Assembly: GCF_002105755.1 (NCBI RefSeq)
Contig: NZ_CP020821.1
Location: 806,001-870,000 of the forward strand
Length of the DNA stretch: 64,000 nucleotides
Direction of reading: 5' to 3'
Source: Mycobacterium colombiense CECT 3035
Lineage (GTDB): Bacteria; Actinomycetota; Actinomycetes; Mycobacteriales; Mycobacteriaceae
Below are positions 8,727 to 23,293 of the stretch, one piece after another; the stretch's first letter is position 1; each line of letters opens with the position of its first letter. The position numbers and the translations under genes were made by a program. A model generated the notes under the pieces. It saw only the letters and a program-made list of their open reading frames with translations. It did no database searches and was not told where the DNA came from.

Positions 8727-10061
8727 CGGGCGGCGGCTGATCTTGCGGCCCGTGACCACCTTGGCCGCGACCTTGAGCAGCCGGGCCATGCCGACGTAGG
8801 TCATCGGGTTGAACATCGTCGGCCACGTGGTGCGGATCAGGTGCTCGGTCAGCGGGCGGCCCTCGAAGCGATCCGTCAGCCAGCGCAGCGTCATCGGCGC
8901 CGACAGCGGGTGCAGCATCATGTGCTCGTTGAAGGCGTCGCGGTGGTAGGTGACGTGCGCGCCGCCGGCCGAATAGGCGTCGGCGAGCGCGTCGATGTCG
9001 TGGACGTCGATCAGGTAGTCGTGCACGGCCTGCACGATCAGCACCGGCGGCGTCGGGACGGCGGCACCCAGCCTGATGTGGTCGAAGACATAGGTGACTT
9101 CCGGGGTGGACAGGATCTGCTCGAGCGGCTGGTCGAGGTAGTCGCCCATGTTCTTGCCGGCCATCCGCACCACGGCCTCCACCGTGGTCATCTTCTCCAG
9201 CGAGTCGAGCAGGGCGCGGCCCTCCTCGTTGGTGTGCTCACGGATCACCCGGTCCAGATCGGGGTAGATGTGCGCGAGCGCGGCCACCACCAGCGCGGGC
9301 AGCCCCGACAGGAAGCTGCCGTTGAGCCGGCGGAACGTGTTGCCCAGGTCCCCGACGGGTGAGCCCAGCACGGCGCCGACGATGTCCAGCTCGGGCGCGT
9401 ACTCGGCGCACACCTCCGCGGCCCAGGCGCTGGCCAGTCCGCCGCCCGAGTACCCCCACAGCCCGACCGGCGCGGTGGAGGACAGGTTGAGGCGCTCCGA
9501 GTTGCGCGCGGCCCGGATGCCGTCCAGGACGCGGTAGCCGGGTTCGTACGGTGCGCCCCACAGGCCGCGCAGGCCTTCGTGGTCGGGCACGGAGACGGCC
9601 CACCCCTCGGCCACGGCGGCGGCGATCAGGAACAGCTCGAACTGGCCGATCGCGCCCAGCGCCTTCGCCCGCCGCCGCAGCGCGTAGGAGGGGAAGCAGC
9701 GCGACGAGACGGCGTCGATCGCGCACTGGTAGGACAGCAGCGGGCAGGACTGGCCCGGGGCGAGGTCGGCGGGGACGATCACCGTCGTGGCGGTGGCCTC
9801 CGGCTCGCCGTTCATGTCCATGGTCCGGTACAACAGCTGGACGGCCTTGATGGGCTGCCGGATCAGTCCGAGGAACGCCAACTCGACGTCGCGCGAGCGC
9901 AGCACGGTCCCGGGCTCGGCGTGCTGGAAGCCCAGCGGCGGCTGGTAGAACGGGTCGTCCGAGGGCAGCAGCGGACGCACCTTGTGCTGCAGTTCCTCGT
10001 GCGGCGGCCGGGCGAGCCATTCCGCGCCCTGCGTGCCTGCGAGGTTGCCGAGCTCAGCCAT
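8721..10061 (-). CDS. Secretory-lipase family alpha/beta hydrolase (Rv1592c type)
   Basis: A 446-residue protein, the length I recall for Rv1592c. The ATG at 10061 has GGGAGCC upstream; the 30 in-frame codons before it are rejected. The nucleophile elbow is GYSGGG (Ser). A later QAVHDYLID supplies a likely acid, and FNEHMML a likely catalytic His. N-terminal residues contain PFYQPP and GTVLRSR, typical of the LIP/secretory lipase family of triacylglycerol lipases. There is no obvious N-terminal signal peptide. The M. tuberculosis homologue is regarded as a lipid esterase. It is convergent with the bioB cluster. Confidence 0.9.
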   Translation of the reverse strand: MAELGNLAGTQGAEWLARPPHEELQHKVRPLLPSDDPFYQPPLGFQHAEPGTVLRSRDVELAFLGLIRQPIKAVQLLYRTMDMNGEPEATATTVIVPADLAPGQSCPLLSYQCAIDAVSSRCFPSYALRRRAKALGAIGQFELFLIAAAVAEGWAVSVPDHEGLRGLWGAPYEPGYRVLDGIRAARNSERLNLSSTAPVGLWGYSGGGLASAWAAEVCAEYAPELDIVGAVLGSPVGDLGNTFRRLNGSFLSGLPALVVAALAHIYPDLDRVIREHTNEEGRALLDSLEKMTTVEAVVRMAGKNMGDYLDQPLEQILSTPEVTYVFDHIRLGAAVPTPPVLIVQAVHDYLIDVHDIDALADAYSAGGAHVTYHRDAFNEHMMLHPLSAPMTLRWLTDRFEGRPLTEHLIRTTWPTMFNPMTYVGMARLLKVAAKVVTGRKISRRPL

Positions 10062-10221
10062 TGAGGCTCCCTTCGTGGCCACCCGGCATTCTCGCGCAGA
10101 ACGACAGGTAACCAAAACGTAATCGCCGCAGTGTGAGCGACTTCTCGTCACGTCGGCCAGGTCGGAACGCTACTGAAATTCGAATTGCCCCCGCGCCGCC
10201 CGATGACGCTTTTCTGCCAGC

Positions 10222-10959
10222 CTAGCCTGGCAGCCCCGGCGGCCTGAGCGCCGCGAACTCGTCGGTGACCCGCAACGCCGCGTCGGTGAACCGGTACAGC
10301 GCCGCCGGGCGTCCGCCGCTGCGCCCGGATTGTGCGATGGTGCCGGTCGCCCGGATCACTCCACGCCGGGCCAGCACGCGCTGCAGGTTCGTCGCGTCCA
10401 CCTGATAGCCCAGCGCGGCGCCGTAGATGTCGCGCAGCGTGGAGAGCGCGAATTCCCTTGGCGCCAAAGCGAAGCCGATATTGGTGTAGGACAGCTTGGC
10501 GATCAGCCGGGTGCGGGCGTTGTCCACCATCTGCCCGTGATCGAAGGCCATCGGCGGCAGGGAGTTCACCGGATGCCAGCGGGTGTCCGGCGGCAGCTCG
10601 GGGCTGGCGGGGGAGGGCACCAGGCCCAAAAATGTGGACGCGATGACGCGCGTGTCCGGCACCCGGTGCGGGTCGGAGAACACCGCAAGCTGTTCCAGGT
10701 GTGCCAGCTCTTTGAGGTCGACCTTCTCGGCGAGCTGGCGCCTGACCGACGTGATCATGTCCTCGTCGGTGCGCAGCTGCCCGCCCGGCAGCGACCACGT
10801 GCCCTGTTGCGGCTCCCTGGCGCGCTGCCATAACAGCACGTTCAACTGCGGTTTCGCCGCGCTTAATCTGTTTGCCGGCCGCTTGGCGCCCTCGTCGGTC
10901 ACTTCGCGAACCTGGAACACGACCGCGAGCACTTCGTGAGCGGTGCTACCATGGGCCAT
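10222..10959 (-). CDS. nrtR: NrtR-family Nudix-related transcriptional regulator of NAD synthesis
   Basis: A 245-residue protein with ATG at 10959. The N-terminal half is a Nudix-like fold ([19 protein letters not shown]) with an eroded Nudix box, as expected for a ligand-binding rather than hydrolytic domain. The C-terminal half is a winged helix-turn-helix (about 160-235; [12 protein letters not shown]). NrtR proteins sense ADP-ribose or related nucleotides and repress NAD biosynthesis genes. It is divergent from nadABC, and a near-perfect palindrome abuts its start codon. Autoregulation plus control of nadA is therefore the natural reading. Homologous to Rv1593c. Confidence 0.9.
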   Translation of the reverse strand: MAHGSTAHEVLAVVFQVREVTDEGAKRPANRLSAAKPQLNVLLWQRAREPQQGTWSLPGGQLRTDEDMITSVRRQLAEKVDLKELAHLEQLAVFSDPHRVPDTRVIASTFLGLVPSPASPELPPDTRWHPVNSLPPMAFDHGQMVDNARTRLIAKLSYTNIGFALAPREFALSTLRDIYGAALGYQVDATNLQRVLARRGVIRATGTIAQSGRSGGRPAALYRFTDAALRVTDEFAALRPPGLPG

Positions 10960-10982
10960 GTTTTCGATTATAAGTCGAAAAC
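10960..10982. promoter_or_regulatory. Putative NrtR operator between nrtR and nadA
   Basis: A perfect inverted repeat, GTTTTCGA-N7-TCGAAAAC with spacer TTATAAG, lies directly against the nrtR start codon and 24 nt upstream of the nadA start. It sits in the only gap between the divergent regulator and nad operon. The palindrome is seen directly; binding by NrtR is inferred from position. Confidence 0.8.
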
Positions 10983-11005
10983 CTCCTGGGCTGAAAGGAG
11001 CCGCC

Positions 11006-12051
<1,046 letters not shown>

Positions 12052-12055
<4 letters not shown>

Positions 12056-13632
12056 CCGCCCGTCTCCAGTGGACGCACAGCGCCGACGTCGTCGTCGTCG
12101 GCACCGGCGTCGCGGGACTGGCGGCTGCGCTGGCCGCGCACCGCGCCGGGCGCAACGTCGTCGTGCTGAGCAAGGCAGACCAGGCCCGCGGGGCGACCGC
12201 GACCCATTACGCGCAGGGCGGCATCGCGGTGGTGCTGCCCGACAATGACGATTCGGTGGAAGCCCACGTCGCCGACACGGTGGTCGCCGGCGCGGGCCTG
12301 TGCGATCCCCAGGCGGTCTACTCGATCGTCGCCGACGGGTATGCGGCGGTCGCCGAATTGGTCGGTGACGGTGCACGTTTCGATGAATCCGCGCCGGGCA
12401 GGTGGGCGCTGACCCGCGAGGGTGGGCACTCCCGGCGGCGCATCGTGCATGCCGGTGGCGACGCCACCGGCGCGGAGGTGCAGCGGGCCCTCGACCACGC
12501 CGCGCGCACCCTGGACATCCGCACCGGCCATGTGGCGCTGCGGGTTCTGCGCGACGGTGCGGCGGTGACCGGCGTCCTGGTCGGCACCCCCGGCGGGTGC
12601 GGAATCATCAGCGCGCCGTCGGTGATCCTGGCCTCCGGCGGCCTCGGGCATCTGTACGGCGCCACCACCAACCCCGAGGGCTCCACCGGCGACGGCATCG
12701 CGCTGGGCTTGTGGGCCGGTGTCCCGGTCAGCGACGTCGAGTTCATCCAGTTCCACCCGACGATGCTCTTCGCCCCCGGTGCCGCCGGCGGGCGGCGGCC
12801 GCTGGTCACCGAAGCCATTCGCGGCGAGGGAGCGAAACTGATTGACCGGCAAGGCGATTCGGTGACCGCCGGCGTTCACCCGATGGGTGACCTGGCGCCC
12901 CGCGACGTCGTCGCCGCGGCCATCGACGCCCGGCTGAAGGCCACCGGCGATGCCTGCGTGTTCCTCGACGCGCGTCACATCGGCGACTTCGCGAACCGGT
13001 TCCCCACGGTGACGGCCGCCTGCCGGGCCGCCGGCATCGATCCGGTCCGACAACCCATTCCGGTGGTCCCCGGGGCGCATTACAGCTGCGGCGGCATCGT
13101 CACCGACGTCTACGGCCAGACCGAACTGCCCGGGCTGTTCGCCGCGGGCGAGGTGGCCCGCACCGGGCTGCACGGCGCCAACCGGCTGGCGTCCAACAGC
13201 CTGCTGGAAGGCCTGGTGGTCGGTGGGCGGGCCGGGAAATTGGCGGCGGCGCACGCCGCCACGACCGGGCGGGTGCTCGCGGTCGCGCCCGAACCGCTCG
13301 CCCACACCGCGCCCCAGCGCGCCGAGCTGCAGCGCGCGATGAGCCGGGACGCGTCGGTGGTGCGCGATGCCGCCGGGCTGGCCCGGCTGTCCACCGTGCT
13401 GTCCCAGGCGCAGCCGCGTCCCGTATCCGGCCGCCACGACTTCGAGGATGTGGCGTTGGCCGTCACCGCCCGCGCGGTCACGGCCGCCGCCCTGGCCCGC
13501 ACCGAGAGCCGGGGCTGCCACCATCGCGAGGAATACCCGCAGACCGCATCCGAGCTGGGTCGCAGCAACGTGCTGCGCCTGGCCGACGACCAGAGCGCGG
13601 TGCTGGTTGAGGCGTTGGCGGCGGTCGTATGA
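12052..13632 (+). CDS. nadB: L-aspartate oxidase
   Basis: A 526-residue flavoprotein that oxidises L-aspartate to iminoaspartate. The N-terminal Rossmann motif is [16 protein letters not shown]. The FAD/substrate motif [13 protein letters not shown] and the C-terminal [13 protein letters not shown] and [11 protein letters not shown] are typical of NadB rather than of succinate dehydrogenase. The GTG start overlaps the nadA stop, and the stop overlaps nadC by 4 nt (ATGA), so the three enzymes are probably made in a coupled way. Confidence 0.97.
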
Positions 13633-14489
13633 CCACGATGTCCGACTGTGAGCTGACCGCCGCGCGCGACACCATCAAGCGCGGCCTGGTCGAGGACCTG
13701 CGGTACGGGCCCGACGTCACCACGCTGGCCACGGTGCCCGCCGAGGCGGTGGCGACCGCGTCCATGGTGCCGCGCCAGCCCGGCGTGATCGCCGGCATCG
13801 ACATCGCGCTGCTGGTGCTCGACGAGGTGCTGGGCACCCGCGGCTACCAGGTGCTCGACCGCGTCGAGGACGGCGCCCGCTTGGAGCCGGGCCAGCCGGT
13901 GCTGACGCTGCGCGCCGAGACCCGTGGCCTGCTGACCGCCGAGCGGACCATGCTGAATCTGATCTGCCACCTGTCCGGGATCGCCACCACGACGGCGCAC
14001 TGGGTGGACGCCGTGCACGGCACCAAGGCTCAGGTGCGCGATACCCGCAAAACCCTGCCCGGCCTGCGCGTACTGCAGAAATACGCGGTCCGGGTCGGTG
14101 GCGGCATGAACCACCGCCTGGGGCTCGGCGACGCGGCCCTGATCAAGGACAACCACGTGGTGGCCGCCGGATCGGTGGTGGACGCGCTGCGCGCCGTGCG
14201 CGAGGCGGCCCCGGATCTGCCGTGCGAGGTGGAAGTGGATTCGCTCGAGCAGCTGGACGAGGTGCTGCCCGAGAAGCCCGAGCTCATCCTGCTGGACAAC
14301 TTCCCGGTGTGGCAGACGCAGATGGCCGTGCAGCGCCGCGACGCGCGGGCACCCGCCGTGCTGCTGGAGTCCTCGGGCGGGCTCAGCCTGGAGAACGCGG
14401 CCGCGTACGCCGCGACCGGGGTGGACTACCTGGCCGTCGGCGCGCTCACCCATTCGGTGCGGGTGCTCGACATCGGCCTCGATATGTAG
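13629..14489 (+). CDS. nadC: Nicotinate-nucleotide pyrophosphorylase (carboxylating)
   Basis: A 286-residue phosphoribosyltransferase that converts quinolinate and PRPP to nicotinate mononucleotide, CO2 and PPi. Typical motifs are ERTMLNLICHLSGIAT, RDTRKTLPGLR, KYAVRVGGGMNHR, IKDNH and VEVDSLEQ. The start overlaps the nadB stop. M. tuberculosis has one further gene (Rv1597) after nadC. Here that slot is replaced by a short non-coding stretch with repeats. Confidence 0.97.
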   Translation: MTTMSDCELTAARDTIKRGLVEDLRYGPDVTTLATVPAEAVATASMVPRQPGVIAGIDIALLVLDEVLGTRGYQVLDRVEDGARLEPGQPVLTLRAETRGLLTAERTMLNLICHLSGIATTTAHWVDAVHGTKAQVRDTRKTLPGLRVLQKYAVRVGGGMNHRLGLGDAALIKDNHVVAAGSVVDALRAVREAAPDLPCEVEVDSLEQLDEVLPEKPELILLDNFPVWQTQMAVQRRDARAPAVLLESSGGLSLENAAAYAATGVDYLAVGALTHSVRVLDIGLDM

Positions 14490-14666
14490 CCGGCTGTGGT
14501 GTGCGCACCGCCGCGCACCTGCGCCGCCGTCGAGTGTGCATCCCGGGCGTTGAGTGTGAATCGTGGGCGGCGGTTCCCGGCGTGTCGCCGCCCTGGGCGC
14601 ACACCCAACGCCGCCGGCGCACACTCAAATGGCCTCAGGCGAGGTCGGCCTCAGGCGATGTCGGCC
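14490..14666. other. nadC / deazaflavin-reductase-like intergenic stretch with dispersed short repeats
   Basis: This gap carries repeated hexamer-scale words: GAGTGTGCATCCCGGGCG and TTGAGTGTGAATCGTGGGCG on one strand, and CGCACACTCAA later in inverted orientation. The words can pair to form an imperfect hairpin between the two convergent genes. It is followed by a 16-nt tandem repeat. No convincing gene is visible. Confidence 0.5.
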
Positions 14667-14678
14667 TCAGGCGATGTC
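14631..14678. repeat. 16-nt tandem repeat, three copies, at a gene 3' end
   Basis: Three head-to-tail copies of GGCCTCAGGCGATGTC (first copy with GG for TG) occupy exactly 48 nt. The last copy includes the stop codon and final codons of the minus-strand gene at 14667-15080. The extra copies lie beyond the stop and appear to be slipped duplications of the gene's end. Confidence 0.9.
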
Positions 14679-15080
14679 GGCGACGAAGACCCCGATCCGG
14701 CGCAGCTGCATGCGCGCCAGCCCCGGCAGGCCGTCGCCGTCCGAGCCGGCGGGCAGGATTCGCGGGTTGATCAAATGCGCCGACCGGTTGCGGCTGAACT
14801 CCACGTCCGCCTCACCGGCGGCCAGCACGTTCTTCACCCAGTTCGTCTTGCCGTGGCCCAGCGCGATCGCCAGGGTGTTGCCCTTGCGGTACGTGGTCAC
14901 GATCGTCTCGTAGGGCTTGCCGGAGGTGCGGCCCCGGTGCTTGATCGTCGCCGTTCCGGGCAGGTACCGCACGATCGGCTTCAGCGCCGGGTTGAAGTAT
15001 TTGATCTGGAAACGCTCGAACCAGGGCGGGAAGACCATCGGGATGCCCGGGGCGTTGTTGGGGTGATCCTTCGCGGACAT
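14667..15080 (-). CDS. F420-dependent nitroreductase-like (DUF385) protein, Rv1598c type
   Basis: A 137-residue protein with ATG at 15080 and GGGAGCC upstream. The fold family is the split-barrel deazaflavin (F420)-dependent nitroreductase group: it contains [41 protein letters not shown] and a terminal ADIA. Members use F420H2 or act as quinone reductases in mycobacteria. The substrate here is unknown. It is convergent with nadC, and its last codons lie in a 16-nt tandem repeat. Confidence 0.85.
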   Translation of the reverse strand: MSAKDHPNNAPGIPMVFPPWFERFQIKYFNPALKPIVRYLPGTATIKHRGRTSGKPYETIVTTYRKGNTLAIALGHGKTNWVKNVLAAGEADVEFSRNRSAHLINPRILPAGSDGDGLPGLARMQLRRIGVFVADIA

Positions 15081-15173
15081 GGCGGCTCCCTGGGTCGGCG
15101 CTGTCGTCTCAGCGCGGGGTATGGCCTCAATACCGGCACTGTACCGGGCGGATATTGACTTGAGTTCCTCTGG

Positions 15174-15186
15174 GACAATGGACACC

Positions 15187-15189
<3 letters not shown>
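15174..15189 (+). promoter_or_regulatory. Putative leaderless promoter of the his operon
   Basis: A -10-like GACAAT hexamer at 15174-15179 is followed by 7 nt and then GTG at 15187, and no Shine-Dalgarno sequence is visible. This is the spacing of mycobacterial leaderless promoters, in which transcription begins on the start codon. The same geometry recurs at polA. Confidence 0.45.
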
Positions 15190-18276
<3,087 letters not shown>

Positions 18277-18280
<4 letters not shown>

Positions 18281-18900
18281 CGGCGCCCAAGAAAGTAGTT
18301 GTCCTTGACTACGGCTCGGGCAACCTGCGGTCGGCTCAGCGTGCCCTGGAGCGGGTGGGCGCGTCGGTCGAGGTGACCGGCGACGCCGGGGCCGCGGCCG
18401 CCGCCGACGGCCTGATGGTGCCCGGGGTCGGCGCCTTCGAGGCCTGCATGACGGGGCTGCGCAACATCGGCGGAGAGCGCATCATCGCCGAGCGGATCGC
18501 CGCCGGCCGCCCGGTGCTGGGCGTCTGCGTCGGCATGCAGATCCTGTTCGCCCGCGGGGTCGAATTCAGTGTGGAGACGCAGGGATGCGGCCAGTGGCCG
18601 GGTTACGTCACGCGGCTGCAGGCGCCGGTCATTCCGCACATGGGCTGGAACGTCGTGGAATCCGGGCCCGGCACCGTGCTGTTCAAGGGGCTCGACGCCG
18701 ACACCCGGTTCTACTTCGTGCACTCCTACGCCGCGCAGAAGTGGGAGGGTTCGCCCGACGCGGTGCTGACGTGGGCGACCCACGAGGGCCCGTTCCTGGC
18801 CGCGGTCGAGGACGGACCGTTGTCCGCCACCCAATTTCATCCGGAGAAGAGCGGGGATGCCGGCGCGGCCGTGTTGAGCAATTGGGTCCAGGGATTGTGA
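18277..18900 (+). CDS. hisH: Imidazole glycerol phosphate synthase, glutaminase subunit
   Basis: A 207-residue class I glutamine amidotransferase supplying ammonia to HisF. The oxyanion/nucleophile motif is [10 protein letters not shown] (Cys). The His-Glu pair is in TQFHPEKSG near the C-terminus. The N-terminal [12 protein letters not shown] is typical. It overlaps hisB by 4 nt. An 82-nt gap to hisA is the only real break in the operon. Confidence 0.97.
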
Positions 18901-18982
18901 AGGGCCTCGCGGAAGCGCTTTCTGCCAAGCAACAGCCGGGGATGCGCGTAATGCGTTGCGGCCCCGGCACACAGGAGGGAAT

Positions 18983-19714
18983 GTGTTGATCTTGTTGCCC
19001 GCGGTCGACGTGGTCGACGGCCGTGCCGTGCGCCTGGTGCAGGGCAAGGCGGGCAGTGAAACCGAATACGGCTCGGCGCTGGATGCCGCGCTGACCTGGC
19101 AGCGCGATGGCGCCGAATGGATCCATCTGGTCGACCTGGACGCGGCGTTCGGGCGCGGCTCCAACCGCGAACTGCTGGCCGAAGTGGTCGGCAAGCTCGA
19201 CGTGCGGGTGGAGCTGTCCGGCGGGATCCGCGACGACGATTCGCTCGCCGCCGCGCTGGCCACCGGCTGCGCCCGGGTGAACCTGGGTACGGCGGCCCTG
19301 GAGGATCCGCAGTGGTGCGCGCGGGCGATCAGTGAGCATGGCGACAAGGTCGCCGTGGGCCTGGACGTCCAGATCGTCGACGGCGCGCACCGGCTGCGCG
19401 GCCGGGGCTGGGAAACCGACGGCGGCGACCTGTGGGAGGTGCTCGAACGCCTTGACGGGCAAGGGTGTTCGCGGTTCGTGGTCACCGATGTGACCAAGGA
19501 CGGGACGCTGGGCGGCCCGAACCTGGACCTGCTGGCGTCCGTCGCCGACCGCACCGACGCACCGGTGATCGCCTCTGGCGGCGTGTCCAGCCTCGATGAC
19601 CTGCGGGCGATCGCCACCCTCACCGGCCGCGGGATCGAGGGCGCCATCGTGGGCAAGGCCCTCTACGCGGGCCGGTTCACCTTGCCGCAGGCGCTGGCCG
19701 CGGTGGCGGAGTAG
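18983..19714 (+). CDS. hisA: Bifunctional HisA/PriA phosphoribosyl isomerase
   Basis: A 243-residue TIM barrel. The GTG at 18983 is chosen because AGGAGGGA ends 2 nt upstream and the protein then begins [11 protein letters not shown], like M. tuberculosis PriA. The upstream in-frame TTG at 18956 has no ribosome-binding site. Catalytic Asp residues are in [13 protein letters not shown] and [14 protein letters not shown]. In actinobacteria this enzyme isomerises both the histidine intermediate ProFAR and the tryptophan intermediate PRA, replacing TrpF. No trpF gene is seen in the trp region of this window, which is consistent. Confidence 0.95.
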   Translation: MLILLPAVDVVDGRAVRLVQGKAGSETEYGSALDAALTWQRDGAEWIHLVDLDAAFGRGSNRELLAEVVGKLDVRVELSGGIRDDDSLAAALATGCARVNLGTAALEDPQWCARAISEHGDKVAVGLDVQIVDGAHRLRGRGWETDGGDLWEVLERLDGQGCSRFVVTDVTKDGTLGGPNLDLLASVADRTDAPVIASGGVSSLDDLRAIATLTGRGIEGAIVGKALYAGRFTLPQALAAVAE

Positions 19715-19720
19715 CGCCGC

Positions 19721-20521
19721 ATGGACGTGCACACGTTGGTGGCGCAGGCGTCGGCGATTCTCGACGACGCGGTCGAACCGTTCCTTGCCGGTCACCGCGC
19801 CGATTCCGCGGTCCGCAAGAAGGGCAACGACTTTGCCACCGACGTCGACCTCGCGATCGAGCGTGAGGTGGTCGCCGCGCTCGTCGAGGCCACCGGGATC
19901 GGGGTGCACGGCGAGGAATTCGGCGGCTCGGCCGTCGATTCGCCCTGGGTGTGGGTACTGGACCCCGTCGACGGCACCTTCAATTACGCGGCCGGATCTC
20001 CGATGGCCGGGATCCTGCTCGGCCTGCTGCACCACGGTGCCCCGGTGGCCGGACTGACCTGGCTGCCGTTCATGAATCAGCGCTACACCGCGGTGGCTGG
20101 TGGCCCGTTGCGCAAGAACGGGGCGCCGCAGCCGCCGCTGGCGCCCGTCGACTTGGCCGACGCCCTGGTCGGCGCCGGGTCGTTCAGCGCGGACGCTCGC
20201 GGCCGGTTCCCGGGGCGCTACCGAATGGCGGTGCTGGAGAACCTCAGCCGGGTTTCCTCGAGACTGCGCATGCACGGCTCCACCGGCCTTGATCTGGCGT
20301 TCGTCGCCGACGGAATACTCGGTGCGGCAATCAGTTTCGGTGGACACGTGTGGGATCACGCCGCCGGGGTGGCGCTGGTCCACGCCGCCGGTGGTGTCGT
20401 CACCGACCTGGCCGGACAGCCTTGGACCCCGTCGTCGGATTCCGCGCTGGCGGCCGGTCCCGCCGCCCACGCCGAGATCCTGGAAATCCTGCGCGCCACC
20501 GGCCGACCGGAGGACTACTGA
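19721..20521 (+). CDS. impA: Inositol-monophosphatase family phosphatase in the his operon
   Basis: A 266-residue Mg-dependent phosphatase. Metal-binding motifs are [22 protein letters not shown] and [18 protein letters not shown]. It sits between hisA and hisF, as impA (Rv1604) does in M. tuberculosis. It may hydrolyse inositol phosphate, or supply the histidinol-phosphatase activity missing from HisB. The sequence alone does not decide. It starts at an ATG 6 nt after hisA and is followed at once by hisF. Confidence 0.93.
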   Translation: MDVHTLVAQASAILDDAVEPFLAGHRADSAVRKKGNDFATDVDLAIEREVVAALVEATGIGVHGEEFGGSAVDSPWVWVLDPVDGTFNYAAGSPMAGILLGLLHHGAPVAGLTWLPFMNQRYTAVAGGPLRKNGAPQPPLAPVDLADALVGAGSFSADARGRFPGRYRMAVLENLSRVSSRLRMHGSTGLDLAFVADGILGAAISFGGHVWDHAAGVALVHAAGGVVTDLAGQPWTPSSDSALAAGPAAHAEILEILRATGRPEDY

Positions 20522-20522
20522 G

Positions 20523-21311
20523 ATGGCCCCGAACCCGCACGGCCTCGCGGTGCGAGTGATCCCATGCCTGGACGTCGACGGCGGCCGGGTGGTCAAGGGC
20601 GTCAACTTCGAAAACCTCAGGGACGCCGGTGATCCGGTAGAACTCGCGGCCGTCTATGACGCCGAAGGCGCCGACGAGCTGACGTTTCTGGACGTCACCG
20701 CGTCGTCATCCGGGCGGGCCACCATGCTCGAGGTGGTGCGCCGAACGGCCGAGCAGGTCTTCATTCCGCTGACCGTCGGCGGCGGGGTGCGCACCGTGGC
20801 CGACGTCGACGTGTTGCTGCGTGCGGGCGCCGACAAGGTGTCCATCAACACCGCCGCGATCGCCCGCCCCGAACTGTTGGCCGAGATGGCGCGGCAATTC
20901 GGCTCCCAGTGCATCGTGCTGTCCGTGGATGCCCGCACGGTGCCGCCGGGCGCGGTGCCGACGCCGTCGGGCTGGGAGGTCACCACCCATGGCGGGCGCC
21001 AGGGCACCGGGCTGGATGCGGTCGAGTGGGCTTCGCGCGGAGCCGATTTGGGGGTGGGGGAGATCCTGCTGAACTCGATGGACGCCGACGGCACCAAGGC
21101 CGGGTTCGACTTGGAGATGCTGCAGGCGGTCCGGTCGGCGGTCACGGTGCCCGTCATCGCCAGCGGCGGGGCCGGGGCGGCCGAACACTTCGCGCCCGCG
21201 ATCGCGGCCGGCGCCGATGCGGTGTTGGCGGCCAGCGTCTTTCACTTCCGGGAGCTGACCATCGGTCAGGTGAAGGCCGCGATGGCCGCTGAAGGGATCA
21301 CCGTGCGATGA
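20523..21311 (+). CDS. hisF: Imidazole glycerol phosphate synthase, cyclase subunit
   Basis: A 262-residue TIM barrel that closes the imidazole ring using ammonia from HisH. The ATG at 20523 follows the impA stop by one nucleotide. Characteristic sequences are [53 protein letters not shown] and [13 protein letters not shown]. Asp residues in CLDVDGG and LSVDAR fit the catalytic pair. The stop overlaps hisI by 4 nt. Confidence 0.97.
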   Translation: MAPNPHGLAVRVIPCLDVDGGRVVKGVNFENLRDAGDPVELAAVYDAEGADELTFLDVTASSSGRATMLEVVRRTAEQVFIPLTVGGGVRTVADVDVLLRAGADKVSINTAAIARPELLAEMARQFGSQCIVLSVDARTVPPGAVPTPSGWEVTTHGGRQGTGLDAVEWASRGADLGVGEILLNSMDADGTKAGFDLEMLQAVRSAVTVPVIASGGAGAAEHFAPAIAAGADAVLAASVFHFRELTIGQVKAAMAAEGITVR

Positions 21312-21655
21312 GTCTCGACCCGCAGATCGCCGCGCGGCTGAGGCGCAACGCCGACGGCCTGTTCACCGCCGTCGTGCAGGAGCGCGGCAGCGGTGACGTG
21401 CTGATGGTCGCCTGGATGGACGACGCGGCGCTGGCCAGGACGCTGGAAACCCGTGAGGCGACCTATTATTCGCGGTCCCGCGGTGAGCAGTGGATCAAGG
21501 GGGCGACGTCCGGCCACACCCAGTACGTCCACTCGGTGCGCCTGGACTGCGACGGCGACACCGTGCTGCTGACGGTCGACCAGGTCGGCGGCGCCTGCCA
21601 CACCGGCGATCACAGCTGTTTCGACGCCGACGTGCTGCTGGCACCGGAGCGCTGA
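21308..21655 (+). CDS. hisI: Phosphoribosyl-AMP cyclohydrolase
   Basis: A 115-residue single-domain enzyme (no fused HisE) opening the purine ring of phosphoribosyl-AMP. Motifs are [38 protein letters not shown] and the Zn-ligand tail [12 protein letters not shown]. It starts at an ATG overlapping hisF. It is the last his gene here and is convergent with the kinase gene, with only 4 nt between the stops. Confidence 0.97.
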   Translation: MSLDPQIAARLRRNADGLFTAVVQERGSGDVLMVAWMDDAALARTLETREATYYSRSRGEQWIKGATSGHTQYVHSVRLDCDGDTVLLTVDQVGGACHTGDHSCFDADVLLAPER

Positions 21656-21659
21656 GCGC

Positions 21660-23186
21660 CTAACCCGGCATTTCGTTGAGTCCGTTGGCCGCGGCCACCG
21701 CGGCGCGGGTCCACTCCCGCCGCACGACGGCCGGTTCGATGCGGTCGCGGCGAATGGCCTCGACGTCGATCGCCGTTCCGCTGATCGCCGCGCCGGGCAC
21801 CCGGAAGGAAAAGGCGCGCTCCTCGGTGGCGACGGCCAAAAGCGCGTCGCTGTCGGTGAAACCGTTGGCGCGCATGGTGTCTTCGGCCCAGCGGAGCGGC
21901 CGGAGTCCGGCGAAATTCTTGACGTACACCACCCATAGTCGAATGCCGCGGCGGTTGTGCAGGTTGTTCAGCGCGCGTTCGACAGTGTTGTGCTCGATGG
22001 GGCCGAGCACCCCCGACTGGTCGGTGATCTGGCCGGACAGCTTCAGGGCCGGCTTCGCCGGTGGCGCAACCGCGCTCGCGGTGGTTCGGCCCGGCGGTGA
22101 CGCGGTGCCAGGGTCCGGCCGGCCGGCGTGGCCGTTCAACAGGCGCACCCCGATGACGGCGGCGACGGCGACCAGCGCGGCGGCCACCAGCACGACCGTC
22201 AGCGCCACCGCCCCGACGCGCCCGCCGCGCGCCGGTGCCGCCGCGCTTTCCGGGGCCGGCGGCGTTGCGATGACTTCCGTTGGCGCGGAGCTGATTTCGG
22301 TTGTACCCGCGGCGTCGGGCGGTGTGGTGACCGCTCGGCCGGCCAGCGCCGCGGCGAAATCCGTGCAGGACGCGTAGCGGTCGGACGGGTGCTTGGCGAG
22401 CGCCTTGGCGATGACGGGGTCGAGTTCGGCCAACTCGGGCCGGCGCTGGCTGATCAGCGGCGGCGGCGCGGACAGGTGCTGGCCGATGACCACCGCCGGG
22501 TTGGAATGATGAAACGGAGCCGAACCCGTCAACAGGTTATAAGCCGTGCACCCCAGCGCATACTGGTCGGCCCGCGCATCGAGGTCCGCGCCCTGCAGTT
22601 GCTCGGGCGCGCAGTAGGCGGTCGTGCCCACCAACATGTTCGTCGCGGTCAGGCCGCTGATCTCACCCAGCTCGCGGGCAATGCCGAAATCGGCCAGCAG
22701 GATCCGCCGTCGCGGGTGGGCGTCACCGAGCAGGATGTTGGCGGGTTTGACGTCACGATGCAGCAGGCCGCGCGAGTGGGCGTAATCGAGCGCATCGGCC
22801 ACCGCCGAAATGATCTCGACCACCTCGACTTTGGGCATGCCGGACGGATACCGGCTGTGCAGCAATTCCGAGGCGTCGATGCCCTCCACGTAGTCCATCG
22901 ACAGCCACAGCTTTCCGTCGAACTCGCCTCGGTCGTGGATGCCGACGATGTGCTCGTTGTAGAGACTGGCGGCCAGATCGGCCTCGCGGTTGAAACGTTG
23001 GCGGAACTCGTCGTTCGCGGTCAGCTCGCCGGACAGCACCTTGAGCGCGTCGCGGCGCGGCAGCCGCGGATGCGCAGCCAGATAGACCTGGCCCATGCCG
23101 CCGGCTCCCAGCCGCCGAACGATGGTGTAGCCGGCGAACACCTGTCCCGGGGTCAGGCCGTCGCCGTCGTTGCCGCTGTCGGGCAT
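21660..23186 (-). CDS. Membrane Ser/Thr kinase fused to an extracytoplasmic TPM domain
   Basis: A 508-residue protein. Residues 15-280 form an intact Hanks-type kinase: [11 protein letters not shown] loop, catalytic Lys in [26 protein letters not shown] and CAPEQLQG. A Thr/Pro/Ala-rich juxtamembrane linker, one helix (about 325-347) and an extracytoplasmic domain (about 375-508) follow. That domain reads as a TPM (TLP18.3/Psb32/MOLO-1) domain: [23 protein letters not shown] and [14 protein letters not shown]. The catalytic domain closely resembles the PknF-like kinase at 59803-61878. It lies between hisI and the exchanger gene, where M. tuberculosis has none. The ligand is unknown. Confidence 0.9.
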   Translation of the reverse strand: MPDSGNDGDGLTPGQVFAGYTIVRRLGAGGMGQVYLAAHPRLPRRDALKVLSGELTANDEFRQRFNREADLAASLYNEHIVGIHDRGEFDGKLWLSMDYVEGIDASELLHSRYPSGMPKVEVVEIISAVADALDYAHSRGLLHRDVKPANILLGDAHPRRRILLADFGIARELGEISGLTATNMLVGTTAYCAPEQLQGADLDARADQYALGCTAYNLLTGSAPFHHSNPAVVIGQHLSAPPPLISQRRPELAELDPVIAKALAKHPSDRYASCTDFAAALAGRAVTTPPDAAGTTEISSAPTEVIATPPAPESAAAPARGGRVGAVALTVVLVAAALVAVAAVIGVRLLNGHAGRPDPGTASPPGRTTASAVAPPAKPALKLSGQITDQSGVLGPIEHNTVERALNNLHNRRGIRLWVVYVKNFAGLRPLRWAEDTMRANGFTDSDALLAVATEERAFSFRVPGAAISGTAIDVEAIRRDRIEPAVVRREWTRAAVAAANGLNEMPG

Positions 23187-23293
23187 GTGAGCATGCTACT
23201 GACGACGTCGCCGCCGCAACCGGTTATCGCCGGGGGTGTCCGCGGTCACTTTCCGCAGGCGCGGGCGCACGACTTCGACAAGAATGGCGGGCA

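Noticed and set aside
18956..18982. Longer hisA start at TTG 18956
   Set aside because: No ribosome-binding site, while GTG 18983 has AGGAGGGA just upstream and gives the expected N-terminus.
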